Assembly: GCA_035536185.1 (NCBI GenBank)
Contig: DATLOM010000056.1
Span: forward strand, 1-64,000
Direction: 5' to 3'
From: GCA-2861595 sp035536185
GTDB taxonomy: Bacteria > Actinomycetota > Acidimicrobiia > Acidimicrobiales > GCA-2861595
DNA: 64,000 nucleotides
Shown here one piece after another: positions 42,828-51,263 of the stretch; position 1 is the first letter of the stretch; each line of letters opens with the position of its first letter. The notes beneath the pieces are model-generated. The model was not told the origin of the DNA. It did not search any database and was given only the letters and a program-made list of their open reading frames with translations. Made by a program: the position numbers and the translations under genes.

Positions 42828-43244
42828 ATGCCGATGCTGTCCCGCCTCTTCGCCCTGGTGGATCGGGCCCGACCGCCCCTTCCCGTCTCGGCTCACTGCG
42901 ACCTCCCCTGTGGGGTGTACGACCCCGCGCAGGCTCGCATCGAGGCCCAGTCCATAAAGGGCATCCTCGACAAGTACCACGCTTCGGACGACGAGACCTT
43001 CCGCCAGCGGGCCATCCTCATCAAGGAGGAGCGAGCCGACCTGGTCAAGCACCATCTCTGGGTGCTGTGGACCGACTACTTCAAGCCCCCGCACCTCGAG
43101 CAGTTCCCGGAGCTCCACGAGCTCTTCTGGAACGCCACCAAGGCCGCCGGTGCGGCCAAGCAGTCCACCGATCCCGCGGTGGCCGACAAGCTGCTAGCCC
43201 TGATCGACGAGGTCGCCGAGGTGTTCTGGAAGACAAAGGAGTAG
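42828..43244 (+). CDS. sodN: Nickel-containing superoxide dismutase
   Basis: This 138-residue precursor has a 22-residue propeptide, then the nickel hook HCDLPCGVYDPAQARIEAQ. After cleavage, His1, Cys2 and Cys6 (His23, Cys24 and Cys28 of the precursor) bind nickel. It forms a hexameric four-helix bundle that dismutates superoxide. AAGGAGGAG precedes the ATG. Nickel/Fur-type regulation is known in Streptomyces, but no operator is evident in the 36-base gap. Confidence 0.97.
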   Translation: MPMLSRLFALVDRARPPLPVSAHCDLPCGVYDPAQARIEAQSIKGILDKYHASDDETFRQRAILIKEERADLVKHHLWVLWTDYFKPPHLEQFPELHELFWNATKAAGAAKQSTDPAVADKLLALIDEVAEVFWKTKE

Positions 43245-43247
43245 GCG

Positions 43248-43976
43248 ATGGAGATCTTCACCCAGACGGGCGGGGAGATGCTGTCGCGGTGGGGGCACTA
43301 CCTCGCCGGCGTGACATGGGTCGGGTTGCTCTACTACTTCAACTTCGTTCAGGTGCCTTCGCTCGCCCAGTTCGATGCCGCCTCGCGGACGGAGATGGCC
43401 ACCAAGCTGGCGCCCCGGGCGCTGTGGTGGTTCCGGTACGCAGCGGTGCTCACGGTCCTCACCGGGATCATGATCCTCGGGTTCCAGGAGAACCTGTCCG
43501 GCGGCGACTACTTCAAGACCTCCCTCGGGATGAGCATCGCCACCGGGATCCTGATGGCCCTGATCATGTTCGCCAACGTCTGGATGGTCATCTGGCCCAA
43601 CCAGCAGGTCGTGATGGCCTCGGCTCAGCAGGTGGTCGCTGGCGGGCAGCCTGATCCGGCGGCGGCCGGGGCCGGGCGAAAAGCGTTGCTGGCTTCACGG
43701 ACCAACACGCTGCTCTCGATCCCCATGCTGTTCTTCATGGGCTTCACCAGCCATCTGGCCGGCGTCTACGAGTTGCAGCCGAAAGGCGGGGAGCGGGCGC
43801 TGTACTGGCTCGTCACCGTCCTGGTGCTGGCCCTCATCGAGCTGAACGGCACGGGCCGCATCGGCGGCACCGGCCCCGGCCCCACCAAGGCCTATCTCGA
43901 GACCCACAAGAACACGATCATCGCCGGCTTCGTCCTGTGGGGCTTCTTCATCCTCTTCTGGGAGATCCTCTTCTAG
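43248..43976 (+). CDS. PuuD-like membrane protein (urate hydroxylase PuuD family N-terminal domain)
   Basis: This 242-residue protein of about seven to eight membrane helices begins MLSRWGHYLAGVTWVGLLYYFNFVQVP, diagnostic of the PuuD/DUF989 family, in which a membrane domain may carry a C-terminal cytochrome c; that cytochrome is absent here. It starts three bases after sodN, with the ribosome site (AAGGAG) inside the sodN stop region, so the genes are coupled. The membrane domain's function is not settled; urate oxidation should not be assumed without the cytochrome domain. Confidence 0.82.
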   Translation: MEIFTQTGGEMLSRWGHYLAGVTWVGLLYYFNFVQVPSLAQFDAASRTEMATKLAPRALWWFRYAAVLTVLTGIMILGFQENLSGGDYFKTSLGMSIATGILMALIMFANVWMVIWPNQQVVMASAQQVVAGGQPDPAAAGAGRKALLASRTNTLLSIPMLFFMGFTSHLAGVYELQPKGGERALYWLVTVLVLALIELNGTGRIGGTGPGPTKAYLETHKNTIIAGFVLWGFFILFWEILF

Positions 43977-44002
43977 TTCATTCTCAGTTCCCTTCTAGTT
44001 CA
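43970..44002. repeat. 11-bp direct repeat spanning convergent stop codons
   Basis: CTTCTAGTTCA occurs at 43970-43980 and again at 43992-44002 (period 22). The CTAG core supplies the stop codon of the PuuD-like gene in the first copy and of the convergent gene in the second. Confidence 0.7.
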
Positions 44003-44786
44003 GGGTGAAGGCGGCGGCCAGGGCCCACACCGGTCCCACCACCAGGAGCGAGTCGAGCCGGCGAACCACGGGAACACGGGCACGCCGGTCGCCCACCAGC
44101 TCGCTGGCGGCGATCTGGCCCAGCGGCGTCAGCGCGGCAGCGAGCAACCCGAACAGCCACGGACTGGCGCCCCGGAACGGTGGCGACAGGACGGCGGCCA
44201 CGGCCAGGGTCACGGCGGCGATGCTGACCACGCCAGCCGCGGGGCCCTCCCATGGCCCGTCGGCTCCCGTACCGACCACGTAGGCGCTGGCGTCGTAGAC
44301 GTGGACCAAGCTGAGCAGGACGAACACCGGGATGAAGCCGTCACCGCGCAGCAGCACGGGCGCGGCGCCGGCCAGACCCCAGGCCAGGGCGATACCACCG
44401 GTCAGAACTGAATCGGCCTGGCCCCGCGACCGTGCGCCGATCAGCCGCGGGACGACCAGCAGGCCGGCCACCAGGACGGCGACGATGGCGACGGCGGGAA
44501 GTCCGAAGATCGCGGCGATGACCATGAGGCCGGCCCCGCCGGCACTCACCGGTGCCGCGGCGCGGCGCCGGCGGCGGCGCCACGATCTCGCCGCCTGCGC
44601 CGCGGCCAGGGCGGCGACCGGCGCCATGACCAGCGCCAGCGCCACCGCTCCCGCGATGGTGGCGAGCATGGTCGCGGCCGCCCACGCCAGGCCGAGGCGG
44701 ACGTGGGGGCCGTACGAGGGATAACGAGGGGGTTGGGCCCAACGCGGCCAGTTGGCCAGAGCCAGCCGGTTCACACGATCGGCCAT
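43995..44786 (-). CDS. CdsA-like polytopic membrane protein
   Basis: This 263-residue protein has about seven hydrophobic segments. The C-terminal stretch IAASELVGDRRARVPVVRRLDSLLVV lines up with the CDP-diglyceride synthetase signature (S...KR...KD...DR.DS), but the central PGHGG portion and key Asp residues are altered. It may therefore be a non-canonical member or an enzyme with another function. ATG 44786 follows the MoaD-like stop codon by two bases, so both belong to one operon. Confidence 0.7.
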   Translation of the reverse strand: MADRVNRLALANWPRWAQPPRYPSYGPHVRLGLAWAAATMLATIAGAVALALVMAPVAALAAAQAARSWRRRRRRAAAPVSAGGAGLMVIAAIFGLPAVAIVAVLVAGLLVVPRLIGARSRGQADSVLTGGIALAWGLAGAAPVLLRGDGFIPVFVLLSLVHVYDASAYVVGTGADGPWEGPAAGVVSIAAVTLAVAAVLSPPFRGASPWLFGLLAAALTPLGQIAASELVGDRRARVPVVRRLDSLLVVGPVWALAAAFTLN

Positions 44787-44788
44787 GG

Positions 44789-45028
44789 CTAGCACCCGCC
44801 GGAGACCGGGGGCAGGACCGCAACCTCGTCGTTCTCGACGACCAGGTCCTCCGGTGCCGCCGGCTGGCCGTTCAACCAGACCCGGCTGCCGGCCAGCACC
44901 GTGGCGAAGGCATCGCCGTAACGGTCCCGGGCCACGGCGAGGACATCGCCGACCGTCGACCCGTCGATGAGATCCCGTCCGGTGCCGGCAGCCTCCCGGG
45001 CCGCGGCGAACAGTCGGAGGATGGCCAT
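44789..45028 (-). CDS. MoaD/ThiS-like sulfur-carrier protein ending GGC
   Basis: This 79-residue beta-grasp protein (MAILRLFAAAREAAGTGRD, VNDEVAVLPPVSGG-type end) resembles MoaD, the sulfur carrier of molybdopterin synthase. Functional carriers end in Gly-Gly; here one Cys follows the Gly-Gly. Some carriers with extra terminal residues need a JAMM peptidase to expose Gly-Gly. No such peptidase, MoaE or MoeB is adjacent. GAGGGGA precedes the ATG. Confidence 0.85.
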   Translation of the reverse strand: MAILRLFAAAREAAGTGRDLIDGSTVGDVLAVARDRYGDAFATVLAGSRVWLNGQPAAPEDLVVENDEVAVLPPVSGGC

Positions 45029-45210
45029 GGCTCGGTCCCCTCAGGGACTAGTGCCCTGACCGGCAACGTCTGCCACGTCTCGCCGGCCAGATGACGTCGC
45101 TCGCGGCGTTCTCGTCCTTGACGTAGGGCACGGCTATGCCTTCGTCCTGCGGCCTTGCGAGCGGCGCCCCTGGCTCGCCGATACGCAGGCGAACGTTACC
45201 GGCCACGGCA
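45029..45210. other. 182-base gap between MoaD-like and MaoC-like genes
   Basis: No gene is seen. A 6-bp inverted repeat (45041-45046 TCAGGG with 45054-45059 CCCTGA) flanks ACTAGTG just upstream of the MoaD-like start and overlaps its ribosome site. The remainder holds nothing I can interpret. Confidence 0.4.
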
Positions 45211-46065
45211 CTAGGCCGCGACCTCGGCGCGACCGTGGGTTATGCACCTGCGGCCGTTGCTGTGGGCCTCGAAGGCATAGACGTGGCGCCCTGTGGTGTC
45301 GTCGGCGCCGGCGTCGTAGACGGTGGTGAGGAGGTCCTCGCCGGGAAGTACGAAGTCCGAGAAGCGCACGGCGAGGCGGAGGAGCCGCGAGGGATCTCCG
45401 CCGGCGACGGTGTCGATCACCGCTTGCCCCGTCATCGCCATCGTGCAGAGGCCGTGGACGATGATGCCAGGCAGTCCCACACCGCGAGCCACTTCCTCGT
45501 CGACGTGGATCGCCATCTCGTCGCCCGACGCCTCGCGGTAGCGGAAGGTCTGATCGTCGTCCACATGGATCGACCGGATGCCAACGGGGCGGCTGCGGGC
45601 GCCGGAGGGAAAGCGGTGATCGGGCTTCTCCGGGCCACCTTTCTCGCTCCCCGGCAGGTCGCGGACGACCATGGTGACGTACTGCTCGAGGACCGGGTCG
45701 CCGCTCGACCCGTCGGTGCTGGTGAGCTTTACCGTGTACCGGCTGGCGGAGGCGGCCGGCCGGATGCTGTAGGCCTCAGCCGTCGTGGCCAGGGTCATCC
45801 CGGCCACGAGCGGGCGGAGGAAGTGCATGTCCTGCTCGCCGTGGACGATCCTCATGGTCGCTTCGGGCGGGACCATGTCGGAGAGGGCCAGCCCCAGGGC
45901 GGCCCAGGTCGGGACCACACCGAACACCGGCGGCACGAGCTTGCCCGAGCGGTAGGCGTCGTTGCCGTCGTTGGTGGCGGCGGCGTACGCCCGCGCCCGC
46001 TCGGCGTCGAGCTCCTCGATCAGCTCGCCATAGCGGGTGCCCAGCTTCGAACTCGCCAACCCCAT
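45211..46065 (-). CDS. MaoC-type double hot-dog (R)-hydratase/dehydratase
   Basis: This 284-residue protein has two hot-dog folds. The N-terminal half carries the FAS1-type dehydratase pattern (VPPVFGVVPTW). The C-terminal half has the hydratase-2 motif SGDEMAIHVDEEVARGVGLPGIIVHG, with the catalytic Asp and His. Such enzymes hydrate trans-2-enoyl-CoA or act on hydroxyacyl thioesters in lipid metabolism. ATG 46065 is preceded by TACCTT at seven bases, excluding the longer in-frame reading. Confidence 0.88.
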   Translation of the reverse strand: MGLASSKLGTRYGELIEELDAERARAYAAATNDGNDAYRSGKLVPPVFGVVPTWAALGLALSDMVPPEATMRIVHGEQDMHFLRPLVAGMTLATTAEAYSIRPAASASRYTVKLTSTDGSSGDPVLEQYVTMVVRDLPGSEKGGPEKPDHRFPSGARSRPVGIRSIHVDDDQTFRYREASGDEMAIHVDEEVARGVGLPGIIVHGLCTMAMTGQAVIDTVAGGDPSRLLRLAVRFSDFVLPGEDLLTTVYDAGADDTTGRHVYAFEAHSNGRRCITHGRAEVAA

Positions 46066-46072
46066 GGCGGCG

Positions 46073-46078
46073 AAGGTA
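46073..46078 (-). promoter_or_regulatory. -10 hexamer TACCTT, leaderless MaoC-like gene
   Basis: TACCTT on the minus strand ends seven bases before ATG 46065. Confidence 0.5.
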
Positions 46079-46092
46079 GTTGACTGGCGGTC

Positions 46093-46722
46093 GTGGCCCG
46101 CCTGCTCTTGCTCCGCCACGGCCAGTCCACCTGGAACGCCGAACACCGGTGGCAGGGCATGGCCGACCCCCCGCTCTCCCACCTGGGGGAGCAACAGGCC
46201 CGGCGTGCCGCAGCCTGGCTGGCCGGCGCCGCACCGCCTTTGTCAGGCGTGGCTTCGTCCGATCTCCAGCGGTCGCGGCGCACGGCGGAGATCATCGCCG
46301 CCGAGCTGGTACTGGGGGAGGTGGATGTGGATCCGGCCCTCCGGGAGCGCGACGTGGGCGATTGGAGCGGCTGCACCAGCGAGGAGATCGCCGCCCGATG
46401 GCCCGACGACCTGAGGGCCTGGCGAGAAGGCCGTCTCACCCGCCCGCCGGGTGGGGAGGACGATGCTTCTCTGGTGGCGCGGGTGCTGCCGGCGCTGGAG
46501 CGCCTCTGTGCCCGCCCGGCCGAGCTGGTGCTGGTCGTCACCCATGGCGGCGCCATCCGGGCCCTGGAGCGCCATCTCGCCGTCCCCTCCTGCACGCCCG
46601 CCAACCTGTGCGGCCGCTGGTTCTGGCGCGAGCCCGACACGGCGGGCGCCCTGCGGGCGGACAAGGTGATGTCCCTGCCGGAGGTTGTCGAGCTCGACGA
46701 AGAGGCCATCGCCCCGCTCTGA
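46093..46722 (+). CDS. Histidine phosphatase (phosphoglycerate mutase-like)
   Basis: This 209-residue protein has the phosphohistidine motif LLRHGQSTWN at its N-terminus, SSDLQRSRRTAEIIA, LRERDVGDWSG and VTHGGAIRAL, all family features. The GTG start is used. Substrates in this family range from phosphoglycerate and sugar phosphates to alpha-ribazole phosphate; the sequence does not tell which. It starts 27 bases from the divergent MaoC-like gene. Confidence 0.92.
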   Translation: MARLLLLRHGQSTWNAEHRWQGMADPPLSHLGEQQARRAAAWLAGAAPPLSGVASSDLQRSRRTAEIIAAELVLGEVDVDPALRERDVGDWSGCTSEEIAARWPDDLRAWREGRLTRPPGGEDDASLVARVLPALERLCARPAELVLVVTHGGAIRALERHLAVPSCTPANLCGRWFWREPDTAGALRADKVMSLPEVVELDEEAIAPL

Positions 46723-46761
46723 TCCGCGCCCTGATCCGCGGATGCCGTCACACCCCCTGGC

Positions 46762-46767
46762 TACCTT
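46762..46767 (+). promoter_or_regulatory. -10 hexamer TACCTT, leaderless metallopeptidase gene
   Basis: TACCTT ends six bases before ATG 46774. Confidence 0.5.
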
Positions 46768-46773
46768 TGCCGC

Positions 46774-47259
46774 ATGTCTCCGATGAAGGTCGAAGTGGTC
46801 CGCAGTACCCGGCGCCGGCGAACCGTGCAGGCGCGCACGGTGGGCGACGTGCTCCGGGTGTCCATCCCCGCCACCATGACCAAGGCCGACGAGGAGCGTT
46901 TCGTCGCCGACATGGTGCGGCGCATGGAGCGCCGGACTTCTTCGGCGGGCATCGATCTCAACGAGCGGGCGCTGGCGCTGGCCCGGCGCCACGGGCTCGA
47001 CATGCCGCAATCCATCCGGTGGGTCGACAACCAGGAGTGGCGCTGGGGGTCCTGCACCCCGGCCGACGGCTCCATCCGCATCTCGTCCCGCCTTGCCGGC
47101 TATCCCGCCTGGGTGGTCGACTACGTGATCGTCCACGAGCTGGCCCACCTCCGAGTAGCCGGCCACGGGCCCTCGTTCTGGGCGCTGGTGGGCCGTTACC
47201 CGAAGACCGAGCGGGCTCGCGGCTTTCTCATGGCGAAGGGTCTGGAAACGGACGAGTGA
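46774..47259 (+). CDS. YgjP-like zinc metallopeptidase (M48-type HELAH)
   Basis: This 161-residue protein has the zinc motif in VIVHELAHLRVAGHGPSFW: His, Glu and His of HELAH, with a following His in HGPSFW as a likely third ligand. The preceding WRWGSCTPADGSIRISSRL block is diagnostic of the YgjP/DUF45 family. The biological substrate is unknown. Its last 32 bases overlap the convergent hydrolase gene. Confidence 0.9.
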   Translation: MSPMKVEVVRSTRRRRTVQARTVGDVLRVSIPATMTKADEERFVADMVRRMERRTSSAGIDLNERALALARRHGLDMPQSIRWVDNQEWRWGSCTPADGSIRISSRLAGYPAWVVDYVIVHELAHLRVAGHGPSFWALVGRYPKTERARGFLMAKGLETDE

Positions 47260-48052
47260 CCCGGGTGGCGAGCTCGGTCAGCAGGCGGTCGGCGAGCTCG
47301 GGAGTGAGCAGGTCGGTGCCGTGGCCGGACCCCTCGTACCACCAGAGCGCCTTGGGCTCGTTGGCCCAACCGTAGATCGCCTCGGCGTGCTCGGGGCCGA
47401 AGTACCAGTCGTCGGGATCGTGGGCCACGATGGTGAAGGCGGGGGCGATGGCCGCCACCACCTCCTTGGCCTCGGGCAGGAACTCGCAGTCCACCGCGAC
47501 CCTGGTGCGCAGGACCTTGGCCAGGAACACCCTCCCACCCGGACCACTGACCCACCGGCGCACCCTGGTGGAGCCCTCCCGGTCCACCTGCCCCCAGGCG
47601 GGGGCGCTGATCGCCACCGTGCCCGCCACCCCACCGGCGCTGCCGGCGTGCAACAGCACCGCCGCGCCACCGAGGCTCATGCCCACGGTCACCACCGGAA
47701 GGCCGGCCGGCGCGGCCGCCACCGCGGCAGCCACGTCGAGCGGCTCGTGCCGGCCCATCGAGCACAACCCGCCCGACTCGCCGTGACCTCGCAGATCAGG
47801 CACCACCACGTGGGCCCGTTGGGCCAGGAGGTGGGCAAAGGCGTGGACCCGCGGCGCCCGCGACCAGTTGACGAAGCCGTGGACCAGCACCACCGTGCAG
47901 AAGGCGTCGGGCGGGCCCTGCAGCTTCCAGGCGTTCAGGCGCACCCCGTCGGAGGTGGTCAGGGTGATCCGCTGCTCCCGGGCGTACCGGGGAGCGACCA
48001 GGTACTTCCGGAAGTAGCGGGTTACCGCCCTGCCGGTACGGACTGTCGCCAT
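47228..48052 (-). CDS. Alpha/beta hydrolase
   Basis: This 274-residue alpha/beta hydrolase has an oxyanion-side motif VVLVHGFVNWS, DLRGHGESGG, and the nucleophile elbow VGMSLGGAA with Ser. Asp in AHDPDDWYFG and His in GSGHGTD complete a plausible triad. ATG 48052 overlaps the upstream kinase-like gene by 31 bases; an in-frame extension much further upstream is a shadow. The substrate is unknown. Confidence 0.88.
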   Translation of the reverse strand: MATVRTGRAVTRYFRKYLVAPRYAREQRITLTTSDGVRLNAWKLQGPPDAFCTVVLVHGFVNWSRAPRVHAFAHLLAQRAHVVVPDLRGHGESGGLCSMGRHEPLDVAAAVAAAPAGLPVVTVGMSLGGAAVLLHAGSAGGVAGTVAISAPAWGQVDREGSTRVRRWVSGPGGRVFLAKVLRTRVAVDCEFLPEAKEVVAAIAPAFTIVAHDPDDWYFGPEHAEAIYGWANEPKALWWYEGSGHGTDLLTPELADRLLTELATRVTRPFPDPSP

Positions 48053-49473
48053 TCTGCTTCGAGCCGTCCGAGCTCCGTGCACGGCGGCGCCCCCTCCCGG
48101 TATTCGGCCAGGATCCCCCGCCAGTTGTTGGTCGCCTCGAGCCGACTGAGCAGTGCGCTGACCCCCCAGACCACCCGGTCGAGGATCACGTAGGAGGTGG
48201 GCATGTTCAGCTTCTTGATGAGCTCGCCGTACCGGCCCTGCATGTCCACCACGGTCTGGAGGGCCTTGCCCGTCCACTCCCTGGTGTAGGTGAAGCGCTC
48301 GTTCAGGTAGGGCTCGTAGGGGCCTCTCACGTACTCGAACACGAACTCCGGGTCGAACCCGTGGTTCGGGGCGAGAAAGTTGGCCTCGACCGATGTCTTC
48401 ACCAGCCGTTCGGGGTCCTCGGCCAGCACCGCGTCCAGCACCGGCCCGAGACGGTCGAACTCCCCCGCCGACCACTTCTTCACGAGCCCGAAGTCGAGAA
48501 ACGTGACGGAGCCGTCCTCGTGGAAGCGGTAGTTACCCGGATGAGGGTCGCCGTTGAACACGTTGTGGAGATGGATCGATCCCTGGGCGAAGCGCATTAT
48601 CACCTCGCCGGCCCGGTCCTTGGTGGCCTGGTCGGCGGACGCCAGGAACTCCTCCCAGCGCATGCCCTCCACCCACTCGCTGGTTATGACCCTGCGGGCA
48701 CTTCGCTCGGGGACCACGCGAGGGACGCGGATGAAGGGGTGGCCGGCGTACCGGTTGGCGAACTCGCTCTGACAACCGGCCTCGTGGCGGTAGTCGAGCT
48801 CGTCGGCCATCCGCTCCCGGAGCTCGTCGACCAGGGCCTTCACCTCGAGGTTCTTCAAGGCGAACTGGGCGAAGACGTTGTAGAGGAACTCGGCGTTGTC
48901 GAGGTCGCTCTGGATGGCCTTGTCGACGCCCGGGTACTGGACCTTCACGGCCACCAGACGACCGTCGGGCATGACCGCCCTGTGGACCTGGCCGATGGAC
49001 GCCGCGGCCACGGGGATGGGGTCCCAGTCGAGGAAGAGCTTCTCGGGGTCGGCGCCCAGCTCCTTGCGGATGACGCCCTCAGCCAGGCTCGGCGCCATCG
49101 GCGGCACGTCGGCCTGCAGGGTGGCCAGCGCCGCCTTGGCCTCCTCGGGCAGGCCGTCGGCGATGAACGACAGCATCTGGCCCGCCTTCATGATGGCGCC
49201 CTTCATGCCGCCGAGCACCTTGGCCACGTCCTCGGCGGAGCGGATGGCGAACTGCTCCTCGAGCCGGGCCCGCTCCTCCTCGGTGGCCCGGCGCCCCCGG
49301 ACCTTGACCTGGGCGAAGTGGAGGCCGCGCCGGGTGGTGAGCCGCCACACCCTCATCTGGCGCTCCCAGCGGGCGCGCCGTTCGGGGTTGCGGAAGATCC
49401 TCGATCCGCGGAAACCGGCGAAGCTCACGCCGGCGAGGACGCCGACGCCGGCGGCGACCGCTCCCTTCCGCAC
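48022..49473 (-). CDS. ABC1/AarF/UbiB-family atypical kinase
   Basis: This 483-residue protein has the family KxGQ motif (IMKAGQMLSF), the Ala-rich loop AAASIGQVHRA replacing a Gly-rich loop, the ATP-site Lys in VAVKVQYPG, NGDPHPGNY and FLDFG. UbiB relatives support quinone synthesis or lipid handling and act as ATPases. The organism probably uses menaquinone, so the role here is open. It starts with GTG 49473, four bases after the DksA-like gene stop. Confidence 0.92.
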   Translation of the reverse strand: MRKGAVAAGVGVLAGVSFAGFRGSRIFRNPERRARWERQMRVWRLTTRRGLHFAQVKVRGRRATEEERARLEEQFAIRSAEDVAKVLGGMKGAIMKAGQMLSFIADGLPEEAKAALATLQADVPPMAPSLAEGVIRKELGADPEKLFLDWDPIPVAAASIGQVHRAVMPDGRLVAVKVQYPGVDKAIQSDLDNAEFLYNVFAQFALKNLEVKALVDELRERMADELDYRHEAGCQSEFANRYAGHPFIRVPRVVPERSARRVITSEWVEGMRWEEFLASADQATKDRAGEVIMRFAQGSIHLHNVFNGDPHPGNYRFHEDGSVTFLDFGLVKKWSAGEFDRLGPVLDAVLAEDPERLVKTSVEANFLAPNHGFDPEFVFEYVRGPYEPYLNERFTYTREWTGKALQTVVDMQGRYGELIKKLNMPTSYVILDRVVWGVSALLSRLEATNNWRGILAEYREGAPPCTELGRLEAEWRQSVPAGR

Positions 49474-49476
49474 CGA

Positions 49477-49866
49477 CTACGTCTGCTCGCTGGCCTGGCG
49501 TGCCTCGCGCTCGGCCAGCGCCTGGTCCTCGAGGCAGAAGCGGGCGGCGGGCATGGCTTCGAGACGGGCGTCGCCTATCGGCTTGCCGCAGGCCTCGCAG
49601 GAGCCGTAGGAGCCGTTGTCCAGGCGCTTCAGGGCGTGTTCCACGTCGGCCAGCTCGCCCTCCACCCGCTCCAGGATCGACAGGTCCCGTTCACGGTTGA
49701 AGGTCTCGGTCCCGATGTCGGCCTGGTGCTGGTGCAACGAGGACAGCTCGGACAAGCTGGCGTCCTCCGATTCGGAGGTCAGACCCTCGGCCTCGTACTG
49801 GTCACGCAGGGCGGCGAGCCGGTCCTGTTCTTCCTCGAGCCGCCCCCGCACCAGTTCGTCGTCCAT
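49477..49866 (-). CDS. DksA/TraR-type zinc-finger protein
   Basis: This 129-residue protein has a coiled-coil N-terminal two-thirds rich in Glu/Leu and a C-terminal finger CEACGKPIGDARLEAMPAARFCLED. The fourth zinc ligand of the C4 finger is Asp instead of Cys. DksA/TraR proteins bind RNA polymerase through the secondary channel. ATG 49866 precedes the coiled coil; the frame upstream runs antisense to the tRNA and is rejected. Confidence 0.88.
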   Translation of the reverse strand: MDDELVRGRLEEEQDRLAALRDQYEAEGLTSESEDASLSELSSLHQHQADIGTETFNRERDLSILERVEGELADVEHALKRLDNGSYGSCEACGKPIGDARLEAMPAARFCLEDQALAEREARQASEQT

Positions 49867-49916
49867 GGCTGCGACTGTAGTTTCCGCCGGCGCCGGCCAA
49901 GTCTCGCCTCGGTGCG

Positions 49917-49988
49917 TGGGCCGCCCGGGGCTCGAACCCGGAACCTGCGGATTAAAAGTCCGTCGCGCTACCATTGCGCCAGCGGCCC
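49917..49988 (-). tRNA. tRNA-Lys (anticodon TTT)
   Basis: This 72-nt cloverleaf on the minus strand has a 7-bp acceptor (GGGCCGC/GCGGCCC), D stem GCGC/GCGC, anticodon loop CTTTTAA giving TTT, and T arm CCGGG-TTCGAGC-CCCGG with discriminator A. The outermost anticodon-stem pair is A:C. No CCA is encoded. The restriction-modification cassette begins about 100 bases from its 5' end. Confidence 0.96.
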
Positions 49989-50087
49989 CTGGACCACCGA
50001 CGCTACTGGCCAGACCTGCCGCGGCCATCGGCTACGGGCTGCATTTAGCGGTCGTGAACGTTCCCGGCCGGTGCGGGTGGTGTGGCG

Positions 50088-51254
50088 TCACTGCTGTCGA
50101 ATCGCGTCGCCAAGCGATGTTGACCAGGTGGCGTCGATGCGTTGGATCGCTCCGATACGTGAAGGGTCCTGCGCCCACGGAACGAGCTCGCGACTCGGCT
50201 TGAACCGGAACGTCCATCGTCCGGTCACGGAGAACATGCACGCGGCCACGATGTCGAACGAGTCGAACGTGTACTTGCGGCCGGCTCCGGAGTCACGGGT
50301 CTTCTGCGTCTCGACCTTGGCGTCACCGCTCTTGTAGGTCTCCCGCAAGGCGTTCTTGCACTCGATCGTCAGCTGCCGCCCGTCGCGCAGCGTGATCAGG
50401 AAGTCGGGCTTGCCGTCCCCGTCGATGGTTTCGAAGGCAGCGACGTCCGACTCGTTCGCGAGGAGGCGTCCGAGGTGGTGCTCGGCGACGCTCCCGCGAA
50501 CGGCAACACCAAGCCGGAAGTTCGAGTCGACGATGTCGAGGATGGTTGCGGCGTCGATGCCGAACAGTCGTTCGAGCGCGTGCCGGCTGACGCGTCCAGC
50601 CTTGAACTTCTCGGCGAGGCTGACCCGCAGCGCGGTGTCGAGGCCCAGACTGGTCGCCAGCGCCTCGAACCGGACGTAGTCGAGGAACCGATGCGGCCGA
50701 AGACCGACCATCGATTCGAGACCTTCCCAATCGCGTTGGCCTTGGCCTCGTGGCTTGTCCTTCTCCTTGGCCCACGCGGACCATCCGATGTGGGCAACGG
50801 CGTCCTCGTGCTCGTCTCGGTAGTAGCCGGAGATGCCGATAGGGAGCTCGGTGTAGACGAGCGGGTCGAGACCGACGATGAGGTCCCGTTCGGGATCGAC
50901 AGCAAGGACGAGCGTCACGTCGACGCCGGCCGGGTCGTGGCCGAGGGGATTTGGCTCCCGTCGATGGCGGACCGGATCCCCGAACCGAAACTGGAACCGG
51001 TGCTCGACCCCGGACCGGTTCCTGATCGTGCGGCGAGTCGTCGTGAAGGGGTACAGGAGCATCCCATAGCGATGGCCGTCCTGGTCCTCGGCACCCAGGA
51101 ACATCGGAGCAGACATCGCACCGGGAAAGGAGCAGTAGACGACACGGCCGCCGCTCTCCTCTACCGCCTGTCGGAGCAGATCGACGACGGGCCGACGCCG
51201 TGAGTTGATGCGGTAGAGCTTCGGAACGTACGTGCGTCCAGCGAGCTCAGCCAT
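50088..51254 (-). CDS. Putative restriction endonuclease (PD-(D/E)XK)
   Basis: This 388-residue protein is encoded next to a C5 methyltransferase and Vsr. Near residues 290-315 it has DGKPDFLITLRDGRQLTIECKN, fitting the D...ExK nuclease core. No closer restriction family is recognised, so the role is inferred from motif and context. It stops about 100 bases from the tRNA gene. The methyltransferase stop lies nine bases upstream of its ATG, so the two are co-transcribed. Confidence 0.8.
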   Translation of the reverse strand: MAELAGRTYVPKLYRINSRRRPVVDLLRQAVEESGGRVVYCSFPGAMSAPMFLGAEDQDGHRYGMLLYPFTTTRRTIRNRSGVEHRFQFRFGDPVRHRREPNPLGHDPAGVDVTLVLAVDPERDLIVGLDPLVYTELPIGISGYYRDEHEDAVAHIGWSAWAKEKDKPRGQGQRDWEGLESMVGLRPHRFLDYVRFEALATSLGLDTALRVSLAEKFKAGRVSRHALERLFGIDAATILDIVDSNFRLGVAVRGSVAEHHLGRLLANESDVAAFETIDGDGKPDFLITLRDGRQLTIECKNALRETYKSGDAKVETQKTRDSGAGRKYTFDSFDIVAACMFSVTGRWTFRFKPSRELVPWAQDPSRIGAIQRIDATWSTSLGDAIRQQ

Positions 51255-51263
51255 CCAGCCCGG

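Noticed and set aside
43248..43976. Urate hydroxylase function for the PuuD-like protein
   Set aside because: The C-terminal cytochrome c that defines the full enzyme is missing, and the context is superoxide dismutase.
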